From positions 1 to 5,307 of the forward strand of contig JAFLJU010000677.1 in NCBI GenBank assembly GCA_022712835.1: a DNA stretch of 5,307 nt, written 5' to 3'. The DNA comes from Desulfobacteraceae bacterium. Its GTDB lineage: Bacteria > Desulfobacterota > Desulfobacteria > Desulfobacterales > Desulfobacteraceae. This document shows, piece after piece, positions 1 through 5,307 of this stretch (position 1 is its first letter; every line of letters begins with the position of its first letter). The notes under the pieces were generated by a model, which saw nothing but the letters and a program-made list of their open reading frames with translations, did no database searches and had not been told where the DNA came from. The translations under genes were made by a program, and so were the position numbers.

Positions 1-224
1 ACGGTGTCGGATTTGATGATAATGGAATGGAGGACCGCATCCCCGAAAATGTCCTTGATTCTGTTCACATATTCTACATCCGGATCGCCCTTGGTCAAAA
101 GACCCTGGGAAGAAGAATCAACAAAAAGATGCTTAAAACCCGATGCAAACATAAAGGTAATCATCAGCACCAGAATGGTTGAGCGAATGGGAGAATTCAC
201 AATGCCGGACATTATTTTTTTCAT
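1..224 (-). CDS. MMPL/RND-family exporter, N-terminal fragment (runs off left edge)
   Basis: Only the first 74 codons are present; the rest lies beyond base 1. The peptide starts MKKIMSGIVNSPIRSTILVL, giving a short basic cytoplasmic end followed by one hydrophobic helix at about residues 15-31. A periplasmic segment follows, with SSSQGLLTKGDPDVEYVNRI (38-57) and then FGDAVLHSIIIKSD (60-73). A first helix followed by 'leave the membrane, D-P-(D/E)-hydrophobic, then F-G-x-x' is the usual opening of MMPL/RND permeases that export lipids or hydrophobic molecules. The ATG follows the upstream gene by 11 nt. A GGAAG ribosome binding site overlaps the preceding stop (TAAGGAAG) with 6 nt to the start, so it is the last visible gene of the minus-strand operon. 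The immediately preceding LolA-like gene is a classic partner of this family and supports the call. The substrate cannot be told from this fragment. Confidence 0.75.
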   Translation of the reverse strand, partial: MKKIMSGIVNSPIRSTILVLMITFMFASGFKHLFVDSSSQGLLTKGDPDVEYVNRIKDIFGDAVLHSIIIKSDT

Positions 225-235
225 GACAGGCTTCC

Positions 236-1039
236 TTAGCGAACCGGACGTTTCATATAATTCTGGGTAAACACGATATCCTTGTGCCGGGTGTCCAAAT
301 CAATCTTCTCATAAGCCATGATGGTGCTAGTTTTCTGACGGATCCGGTTCCAGGTTACCTTAAAGCTTCTGAACAGCGTTCCTTTCATGGGCCTGATTTC
401 CTCAAATTTTGACACCTTGATATGGCGTTCGTGGTGGTCGTAATAATCCACTTTCAGGGTCATATAATTGGACTGGTCCACCCACATGACCCGTTTTCCA
501 TACCCGCTCTCTTTTTTTTCCTTTTCCGTGGTGGGAATTGATTCAATTTTCCAGCATTTGTTATCAAAGATCTGTTCCTCACCCACCAGCATGTACTCAT
601 GGGCATCCAGGTTCTCAGGCCGCATATCCTCATAGGCCATGTCGGTCCCCATGAACTGGTTTTTTTTACTCCCCCCGGCAATCCGCTTGGTTGACCTTGC
701 AGCTGACATATAAAGCCACTGGTCATCATCCTTGTCCTTGCCCTGTTCCCAGGTCAAAAGACCCACTCCCCGGATATTTGCCGGGGCATGGTATTGGATC
801 AGGGTTCTGGTTTTCCCCTCTTTTTTGGCAGCATAAATCATCATTTTCTGATGTTTTGCTTTGCCTTTGCGGTCCAAAAGGGTCAGGTTAACATCAGAGT
901 ATTCATTGTCTGAGATGTGACGGTCCTGCTGTTCCTCTATGATCTGCCGGCCGGTGAGTTCCCCGGCCCAGCCCATGGATATCATCCATCCAAAAACCAT
1001 GAGGCTGCATATCAATCCTGGCCCAATCCTTTTTAGCAT
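236..1039 (-). CDS. LolA-like periplasmic protein (MMPL-associated outer membrane lipoprotein-sorting type)
   Basis: This is a 267-residue secreted protein. Residues 1-25 form a signal peptide: a basic MLKR start, a hydrophobic core, and probable cleavage after GWA, before GELTG. The mature part carries hallmarks of the LolA-like proteins annotated as 'outer membrane lipoprotein-sorting protein': an early strand pair with the basic RKGKAKHQKMMIYAAKKEGK, P86-ANIRGVGLL (a P..xRGxG turn), DDQWLYMSAARSTKRI (105-120), FMGTDMAYEDM (129-139), MWVDQSNYMTLKVDYYD (185-201), and a C-terminal FTQNYMKR. Members of this family bind an acyl chain or lipid in a half-barrel and are usually encoded beside MMPL exporters, as here. 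It probably ferries a hydrophobic product through the periplasm; that role is inferred. The ATG has GGAG about 9 nt upstream. It starts 26 nt after the beta-barrel gene and ends 11 nt before the MMPL gene. No lipobox cysteine is seen. Confidence 0.85.
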   Translation of the reverse strand: MLKRIGPGLICSLMVFGWMISMGWAGELTGRQIIEEQQDRHISDNEYSDVNLTLLDRKGKAKHQKMMIYAAKKEGKTRTLIQYHAPANIRGVGLLTWEQGKDKDDDQWLYMSAARSTKRIAGGSKKNQFMGTDMAYEDMRPENLDAHEYMLVGEEQIFDNKCWKIESIPTTEKEKKESGYGKRVMWVDQSNYMTLKVDYYDHHERHIKVSKFEEIRPMKGTLFRSFKVTWNRIRQKTSTIMAYEKIDLDTRHKDIVFTQNYMKRPVR

Positions 1040-1065
1040 ATCCTCATTCTCCAGTGATAAAGGGT

Positions 1066-2445
1066 TTAATAGGTGATTGCCATCTGTACATATACCCGAT
1101 CGTTGTCATCCCACTGCCCCAAAAAAGTAGATGGGTCCCCGGATAATTTCTGGTATCCATAGAAAAGTTCCAGATTATCGGTCAATTTTGATTCACCATA
1201 GATATCCCATAGAGAATCTTCCTTTGACACATTGTAGACATAGGAAGTCTTGATGGAATGATCTTCATCGATCTTGAACTTAATACTGCCAATAATATTG
1301 GAGGCCAGACCCCGGCCAACCCCCTTGTTGGAATAAATGCTGCCGGAATCTCTTCTCTGGGTAATCTCCTCCCCGGCATATTCCACCACGAAACGCAGTT
1401 CCTCAAACCATGAGTTCAGCCAGTCGTAGTTGGTATAGTTCACCCCTGCCACATAGGAAAGATAATCCTCATCCTTCAAATTATCCCGGCTATCGTGAAA
1501 CCCGGCTTCTCCATGGTATTCAAAATCACCGGACACCGTTGAAAAGCTCAGCCCGAACAAATTATATGCCGGGTATTCAGTGGTCTGATAAACCAGGGGA
1601 AGGGTCAGAGGATTGATATCGTTTCGGATCACCCCCTGGGTGCTGTACCCGTACCGGTACACCATGGCCAGATCCCAACCGGATAAAAGGGTGCTTGAAC
1701 TGAGCCGCACGGCAACGGACATCTTGTCCATTTTGTCATCGGGAAGATCCCTTCCTGCATCTATAATTACAGGTTCCATGCCAAATCTTTCGACAAAGGC
1801 AGCCCGTCCTTCAGGGTCATCACCAGCCCACCTGCTGGCCTCATTGGGCTGACGATCCGGAACAAAAAGAGGCAGCCAGACCGTCTGGATATTCACGGAC
1901 TCAAACATTTTTAAGACAGAAACAGAAGGGATCCCGATTTTTTGAGGGTCCATTAACTCAATGATGTCCTTTGGATTTAAGGTATCCAGGGGACTGTAGC
2001 TGTCTGCCACCTTCCAGGAGTAAATTTTTTTACCCACCTCCACCTCAGCCGTATCCCCATACCAGGAGAACAGCACCTCGTTCAGGGTAAAAGCAGGTCT
2101 GTACTCCCGGTCTTCCACAAAGAGCTGAACTCCTGCGGTATACAGGCTGTCAAAATTTCCCCTGGGATCAATCTGAAAGATCAGATTGTCAGTCAATGCC
2201 CGGCTCAGGCTGAGGGTGGCATCTGAGCTTAAATGAAAGTCATTGGGTTCAAGGTCTGAATCTTTGTAATAATAGGAACTTCTTAAATTGATATCCAGCC
2301 TGGGGGACCAGGTTTCCTGGAATGAACTCCAGATGCCGGGTGCAGACTCTTCCTCCTCTTCCCCTCCAAAGGCTGTAGAAAGACATAAAAGAAACAAGCC
2401 GGTTATCCCTATACACACCCGTACGCGCTTAGATAATAGTAACAT
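1066..2445 (-). CDS. Outer-membrane beta-barrel protein (DUF1302-like, MMPL-associated)
   Basis: This is a 459-residue protein with a signal peptide at about residues 1-27 (basic SKRVR, hydrophobic GITGLFLLCLSTAFG), then a run of five glutamates (29-33). The mature chain is built of alternating, aromatic-rich amphipathic strands such as PRLDINLRSSYYY (48-60), HLSSDATLSLSRAL (71-84) and the last strands before the end. It closes with VYVQMAITY; a terminal aromatic residue is typical of the signal read by the BAM barrel-assembly machinery. The segments VGKKIYSWKVADSYSPLDTL (137-156) and VWLPLFVPDRQP (189-200) resemble the barrel proteins, often called DUF1302-like, that sit beside MMPL exporters and LolA-like proteins. 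It probably forms the outer-membrane end or receptor of the export route; no substrate can be named. The ATG has AAGGG 7 nt upstream. Its start overlaps the glycosyltransferase 3' end by 17 nt, suggesting translational coupling. Confidence 0.8.
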   Translation of the reverse strand: MLLLSKRVRVCIGITGLFLLCLSTAFGGEEEEESAPGIWSSFQETWSPRLDINLRSSYYYKDSDLEPNDFHLSSDATLSLSRALTDNLIFQIDPRGNFDSLYTAGVQLFVEDREYRPAFTLNEVLFSWYGDTAEVEVGKKIYSWKVADSYSPLDTLNPKDIIELMDPQKIGIPSVSVLKMFESVNIQTVWLPLFVPDRQPNEASRWAGDDPEGRAAFVERFGMEPVIIDAGRDLPDDKMDKMSVAVRLSSSTLLSGWDLAMVYRYGYSTQGVIRNDINPLTLPLVYQTTEYPAYNLFGLSFSTVSGDFEYHGEAGFHDSRDNLKDEDYLSYVAGVNYTNYDWLNSWFEELRFVVEYAGEEITQRRDSGSIYSNKGVGRGLASNIIGSIKFKIDEDHSIKTSYVYNVSKEDSLWDIYGESKLTDNLELFYGYQKLSGDPSTFLGQWDDNDRVYVQMAITY

Positions 2446-3691
2446 GAAACGGCCCTTTTATCCTATAGGTGATACCTGCCCATTCAACGCGGCTGCCTGC
2501 CATGGCAGAATAGCAGATCATCAAATGGATCAGATGGATTATGGGTGTGCCGGCAGTTTCAAGAAACAGGCACTTAAGACCATATTCAGACTGGCCAAGT
2601 ACATACCGTATAAAGCAGAATCGGAAAAAACCTCTCAGACCCATGGCCGCAGTCAACCCCCCAAAAAGCAATGGATCAATTCCCTGGGGATGAATTGCCA
2701 CCTTTGCCAGGAGACCAAAAAAGGCCAGGCTGAAACCGCTCATCAAAAGCCAGGCAATAAACAGATGAAACTTATAATACAGCCTGGCGCAGATATATTG
2801 CCGACGGCCGAAATTTAACAACTCAGTGAATGTATAGTGAATCTTTCCCAGAGGCAATACGGCAAAGGAAAAATAAATGGGAACCCCTTTTTTCTTTAGC
2901 AATGCCCCCACGGATTCGTCATCGGAAAAGCAGCGGCTGACATAATCGGAGATCTCAAATTTATCAAAGGCCTGTCGGGTCATTGCCATGGATCCCCCCC
3001 AAAGGGAATTGCGCCAGTGATCCCCCAGCAGGGTAAGGATGGAGGAATTGATCACCGAGGTCAGGGCAGAGGACCAGTCCGGTCCGGCCGGCACCAGGCA
3101 GCGATACCCGGTCGCGGCTGCCAACTCCTTGTTCTGGATGGGAGACACAAGATCTCCAAGCCAAGTCTCTGACAGGCAGGTGTCCGCATCCACCCAGGCC
3201 AGGAGTTTATCTTCAGGTTTCAGGCGATCATAAGCACTGATTTGGTTAAATATTTTCTGGGAACAGGTCATTGCCTGGCCAGCCAGCACAATCTCAATAG
3301 ATAACAGCCCCCGGCTGACCCCATGGAAATCCTGGATCTGTTCTCTGTCCAGGTGATAGGCCTGGATCCCTGGCCGGGTATCCAGGCCAAAATAGTCTGC
3401 CAGGAACACAAAGGCCGGGTCCTTAGTATCACTGAGACAAAAAATCACTCGATAACAGGGATAGCTCTGATTGATCAGGGCCATGACATGGCTTTCAAAA
3501 TAACGGTCCACTCCTTTAACGGCTTCAATCACTGCCACACGGTTTCCTGGGTATTTATTTCCAGCTGCTTTAGAGGAATTCAGAAACTTGTCAAACCAAT
3601 ACCACCTGCCTACAAAATAGATCACATTGCCTACACTGACCCAGGACACAATCACCAGAAGAATGAAAACCGGAGTCAGCAAGGTCAACAT
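2429..3691 (-). CDS. Membrane glycosyltransferase, GT2/GT21 type (ceramide glucosyltransferase / HpnI-like)
   Basis: This 420-residue protein has an N-terminal membrane helix (about residues 1-30, MLTLLTPVFILLVIVSWVSV...), a cytoplasmic GT-A catalytic domain and about three C-terminal hydrophobic segments (about 310-335, 338-365, 374-398). Visible catalytic features are SDTKDPA (D88), the metal/nucleotide-sugar DXD as WVDADTCL (D168-A-D170), LWGGSMAM (231-238), the SDDE acid motif (256-259) and a basic GRRQYICAR (295-303). The last stands where GT21 enzymes have (Q/R)xxRW but lacks the Trp. The tail VEWAGITYRIKG also fits GT21 enzymes. The likely reaction is sugar transfer to a lipid or hydrophobic acceptor at the inner membrane; the acceptor is unknown. 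I chose the ATG at 3691. The frame stays open to a TTG at 3799, but that start has no ribosome binding site and the extra 36 residues are non-membrane, Cys-rich and unlike the family. The region encoding them instead carries the KS-like leader in another frame. Confidence 0.85.
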   Translation of the reverse strand: MLTLLTPVFILLVIVSWVSVGNVIYFVGRWYWFDKFLNSSKAAGNKYPGNRVAVIEAVKGVDRYFESHVMALINQSYPCYRVIFCLSDTKDPAFVFLADYFGLDTRPGIQAYHLDREQIQDFHGVSRGLLSIEIVLAGQAMTCSQKIFNQISAYDRLKPEDKLLAWVDADTCLSETWLGDLVSPIQNKELAAATGYRCLVPAGPDWSSALTSVINSSILTLLGDHWRNSLWGGSMAMTRQAFDKFEISDYVSRCFSDDESVGALLKKKGVPIYFSFAVLPLGKIHYTFTELLNFGRRQYICARLYYKFHLFIAWLLMSGFSLAFFGLLAKVAIHPQGIDPLLFGGLTAAMGLRGFFRFCFIRYVLGQSEYGLKCLFLETAGTPIIHLIHLMICYSAMAGSRVEWAGITYRIKGPFHVTII

Positions 3692-3759
3692 ATCACACCG
3701 TTTCCAGATCCCGGAAAACGGCACCCCATACCAACAATCGCAATCGGCTTCCGAAACAT
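3685..3759 (-). pseudogene. Truncated type I PKS ketosynthase start, now a 24-codon leader ORF
   Basis: A short frame begins at an ATG at 3759 and stops at TGA 3687-3685. It has a strong Shine-Dalgarno, AAAGGAG (3771-3765), 5 nt from the ATG. Residues 4-21 read KPIAIVGMGCRFPGSGNG, the opening beta-strand signature of type I polyketide synthase KS domains; compare REPIAIIGLGCRFPGSAN in the plus-strand gene. A full KS is over 400 residues, so only its first ~20 codons survive; after GVIC comes the stop. The frame overlaps the glycosyltransferase ATG (3691-3689) by 7 nt (ATATGTTGA), and that ATG has no good ribosome binding site of its own. I infer a remnant of a deleted divergent PKS gene that may now act as a translated leader coupling ribosomes into the glycosyltransferase. 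Homology to KS is clear; function as a leader is speculative. It has too few residues to be an enzyme. Confidence 0.75.
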
Positions 3760-3764
3760 CACCG

Positions 3765-3771
3765 CTCCTTT
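3765..3771 (-). promoter_or_regulatory. Strong ribosome binding site of the KS-remnant leader
   Basis: AAAGGAG on the minus strand lies 5 nt before the leader ATG at 3759. It is the best Shine-Dalgarno sequence anywhere upstream of the glycosyltransferase. The nearest purine run before the glycosyltransferase ATG is only GGAAA, too far upstream and weak. This contrast decides both the reading of the leader as translated and the suspicion of coupling. Confidence 0.7.
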
Positions 3772-3841
3772 GAGGATTGACAGCCTGGTTGAAGGTCAAT
3801 CAATAGCACATTGTAATAGTCTAATATATGAGAAAATCTAC

Positions 3842-3870
3842 CATATAGCGTAAGCTTTTAAAAGTGTAAA
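3842..3870 (-). promoter_or_regulatory. Candidate promoter of the glycosyltransferase/export operon
   Basis: On the minus strand a TTTACA (3870-3865, five of six to the sigma-70 -35 consensus) is separated by 17 nt from TATATG (3847-3842, four of six to the -10). Transcription would begin near 3835, leaving about 75 nt before the leader ATG. The spacer contains a perfect 10-bp palindrome, CTTTTAAAAG (3855-3864), which could be a protein site or chance in AT-rich DNA. Other -10-like hexamers (TATATT, TACAAT) lie just downstream, so the exact promoter is uncertain. Confidence 0.35.
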
Positions 3871-3962
3871 AATACTGCGAAATTTCCATGCACGCCCAGT
3901 AATCCTTAGAGCAGTCATCCAGAGAGTTTGGTGCCCTTTTTGCAAACTTTTTATATTTTCTT

Positions 3963-3994
3963 TTGACTATAATGTATGGTAAAGCATTCATAAT
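3963..3994 (+). promoter_or_regulatory. Candidate promoter region of the PKS gene
   Basis: An AT-rich stretch upstream of the PKS start contains TTGACT (3963-3968), a perfect TATAAT (3968-3973) and a second -10-like CATAAT (3989-3994). TATAAT has no well-spaced -35 (TTGCAA at 3940-3945 is 22 nt away), and TTGACT to CATAAT is 20 nt, longer than ideal. Either could start a transcript with a 5' leader of roughly 50-75 nt. The remaining part of the 3760-4054 intergenic stretch shows no RNA gene, riboswitch or terminator that I can support. Confidence 0.35.
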
Positions 3995-4043
3995 GCTGTT
4001 GTCCAGCTTAAACACTGAATTCAATTGATTACGTGACTGTTTT

Positions 4044-4049
4044 GAGGAG
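4044..4049 (+). promoter_or_regulatory. Ribosome binding site of the PKS gene
   Basis: GAGGAG lies 5 nt before the ATG at 4055. It fixes the start just four codons ahead of the KS signature, so the protein has no extra N-terminal docking or loading domain. It shares AGGAGC with the ribosome binding site of the minus-strand leader. Confidence 0.75.
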
Positions 4050-4054
4050 CAAGA

Positions 4055-5307
4055 ATGACCAGAGAACCTATTGCGATTATTGGATTGGGGTGCCGTTTTC
4101 CCGGATCTGCGAATGACCCTGAGACGTACTGGAACAACCTGATAGATGGAAAAGATGCGATAACCCAAATCCCAGAAGACCGTTGGAACATAGATGTTTT
4201 TTACGGTGGAGATAAAATCCATCCCAGCAGGTCCCGGAGTAAATGGGGTGGTTTTGTTGACGGTATCAAAGAGTTTGATGCTAAGTTTTTCGGGATATCG
4301 TCAACAGAAGCAGGTATTCTGGACCCACAGCAGCGCATGCTTCTCGAGACAGCATGGCATGCCCTGGAAGATGCCGGTGTGAAACTTACAGGACCTGATT
4401 CCATCGGGGTCTATGTGGGAGCAGGCAATTATGAATTTGCCATGGGACAATATGCCCTGGTTGAGCCGGTTAAAACAAATCCTTATTCTGCCACAGGAGC
4501 GATTTTAAGCCTGCAGTCCAGCCGGATTTCTCATTTCTTAAATTTGACCGGTCCCAGCATGACAGTGGATACGGCCTGTTCAGCCTCCCTGCACGCACTG
4601 CACCTTGCCTGCCAGGCCATATGGAACAATGAATGCAAGATGGCCCTGGGCGGCGGGGTGAATTGTATCATGTACCCTTCGGGATTTATCAGCTTCAGTA
4701 ATTTTGGCGGATTGTCCGCCGATGGCAGATGCAAGGCATTTGACGCATCGGCTGATGGATTTGTCAAAGCCGAAGGTGCCGGGATGGTCCTGTTGAAACC
4801 ATTAAAAGATGCCATAAAAGACCAGGACCGGATTTATGCCTTAATCCACAGCACCAAAGTCAACCAGGACGGCCACACCCCTGTTATTGCCGCACCCAAT
4901 ATCAAGGCCCAGGAATCTTTAATTAATGAAGCGCTCAAAGAAGCGGGTGTTTCCCCGGACAAAGTGCGGTATGTTGAGGCCCACGGAACCGGGACATCAA
5001 TCGGAGATCCCATTGAGGCCCATGCCATCGGCAGGTCAATCGGACGCCATAAAAAAGAGCAAGACCCCTGTTTAATAGGATCTGTTAAAACAAACATCGG
5101 TCATCTGGAAACAGCTTCGGGCGTGGCCGGTATTATTAAAAATGCCCTGATCTGCCGACACGGGGTGCTGCCGAAAAACCTTCATTTTAATACCCCCAAC
5201 CCGGAGATTGAGTTTGATCGATATCACCTTAAGGTAGTCACTGAAAAACAACCACTGCCGGGCCATTCAGAACAAGGGCAGTGTTTTATCGGGTTAAATT
5301 CATTTGG
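4055..5307 (+). CDS. Type I polyketide synthase, N-terminal ketosynthase domain (runs off right edge)
   Basis: The frame is open from the ATG at 4055 to the window end: 417 complete codons, no stop. All of it is a beta-ketoacyl synthase domain, which condenses a carboxylated extender unit with the growing acyl chain. Visible landmarks are PIAIIGLGCRFPG (5-17), EDRW (41-44), DPQQRMLLE (90-98), VDTACSAS with nucleophile C175, CKAFDASADGF, VEAHGTGT with H310, KTNIGHLE with H350, and GLNSF (413-417) just where GVNSFGFGGTNAH normally follows. The C-H-H spacing (135 and 40 residues) is that of active modular type I KS domains, so the site looks intact. Because the KS starts at residue 5, there is no loading module or N-terminal docking helix. 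Acyltransferase, reductase and carrier domains would lie beyond the window, so module count, iterative or modular action, and product are unknown. It is transcribed divergently from the glycosyltransferase/export operon. A PUFA-synthase or heterocyst-glycolipid-type KS is a less likely alternative. Confidence 0.93.
   Translation, partial: MTREPIAIIGLGCRFPGSANDPETYWNNLIDGKDAITQIPEDRWNIDVFYGGDKIHPSRSRSKWGGFVDGIKEFDAKFFGISSTEAGILDPQQRMLLETAWHALEDAGVKLTGPDSIGVYVGAGNYEFAMGQYALVEPVKTNPYSATGAILSLQSSRISHFLNLTGPSMTVDTACSASLHALHLACQAIWNNECKMALGGGVNCIMYPSGFISFSNFGGLSADGRCKAFDASADGFVKAEGAGMVLLKPLKDAIKDQDRIYALIHSTKVNQDGHTPVIAAPNIKAQESLINEALKEAGVSPDKVRYVEAHGTGTSIGDPIEAHAIGRSIGRHKKEQDPCLIGSVKTNIGHLETASGVAGIIKNALICRHGVLPKNLHFNTPNPEIEFDRYHLKVVTEKQPLPGHSEQGQCFIGLNSF

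Larger units (their letters stand above)
3699..4115. repeat. Imperfect inverted repeat: two divergent KS gene 5' ends
   Basis: The left arm, read on the minus strand from 3747 to 3699, matches the right arm, read on the plus strand from 4067 to 4115, at 41 of 49 bases by hand alignment without gaps. The longest exact run is the 16-base TGGGGTGCCGTTTTCC. Both arms encode the same KS signature, in the same frame relative to each ATG. Five of the eight differences are at third codon positions, which fits two genes that diverged while both were coding rather than a very recent copy. The arms lie about 320 bp apart around the divergent promoter region. Confidence 0.85.

Noticed and set aside
2326..2370. 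Short repeat-like pyrimidine tract (tcctcctcttcc)
   Set aside because: It encodes the run of five glutamates after the barrel signal peptide; it is codon repetition, not a separate repeat element.
2288..2818. 176-residue plus-strand ORF
   Set aside because: It is antisense to the beta-barrel and glycosyltransferase genes, with low-complexity composition and no domain.
3692..3799. N-terminal extension of the glycosyltransferase to a TTG start
   Set aside because: There is no ribosome binding site at the TTG, the added residues are unlike GT21 proteins, and the DNA encodes the KS-like leader in another frame. The ATG at 3691 begins at the expected membrane helix.
3323..3853. 176-residue plus-strand ORF
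   Set aside because: It is antisense to the glycosyltransferase and the leader, with no family resemblance.
3821..4222. 133-residue minus-strand ORF between the two operons
   Set aside because: Its first part is antisense to the clear KS coding sequence, its remainder is AT-rich intergenic DNA containing the likely promoters, and it shows no recognisable domain or good ribosome binding site.
4531..5097. Two minus-strand ORFs opposite the PKS
   Set aside because: They are antisense to conserved KS catalytic motifs, so they are shadows of the real coding strand.

Overview
The window looks like the edge of a polyketide or glycolipid gene locus from a Gram-negative bacterium. Two transcription units point away from a shared intergenic region at about 3760-4054. 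Outer-membrane genes (a signal-peptide beta-barrel and a LolA-like protein) establish the Gram-negative setting. Moderate GC, the gene content and the style of the type I ketosynthase would suit a deltaproteobacterium such as a Desulfobacteraceae member, but that assignment is an inference only.

Minus strand, 3691 down to 1: a tight operon. In order of transcription it holds an integral-membrane GT2/GT21-type glycosyltransferase, a 459-residue outer-membrane beta-barrel protein, a periplasmic LolA-like protein (the MMPL-associated 'outer membrane lipoprotein-sorting protein' type), and the first 74 codons of an MMPL/RND-type exporter that leaves the window on the left. Junctions are a 17-nt overlap, a 26-nt gap and an 11-nt gap, so the four genes are almost certainly co-transcribed.

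Plus strand, 4055 to the right edge: the 5' part of a large type I polyketide synthase gene. It starts directly with a ketosynthase (KS) domain carrying an intact Cys-His-His triad (C175, H310, H350) and runs off the window with no stop.

Most unusual element: just upstream of the glycosyltransferase, on the minus strand, is a 24-codon reading frame (3759-3685) with a strong ribosome binding site. It encodes the N-terminal signature of a second type I KS (KPIAIVGMGCRFPGSGNG) and then stops, overlapping the glycosyltransferase start codon. It matches the 5' end of the plus-strand KS gene at 41 of 49 bases, in inverted orientation. The simplest reading is that a divergent PKS gene once stood here and was deleted down to its first ~20 codons. 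Its promoter and ribosome binding site would now serve the glycosyltransferase/export operon, perhaps by translational coupling through the leader peptide.

Taken together: a type I PKS would build an acyl or polyketide chain, the glycosyltransferase could add a sugar at the inner membrane, and the MMPL exporter, LolA-like carrier and beta-barrel could move the product to the outer membrane. This pathway is inferred from neighbourhood and family knowledge; the product cannot be read from the sequence.
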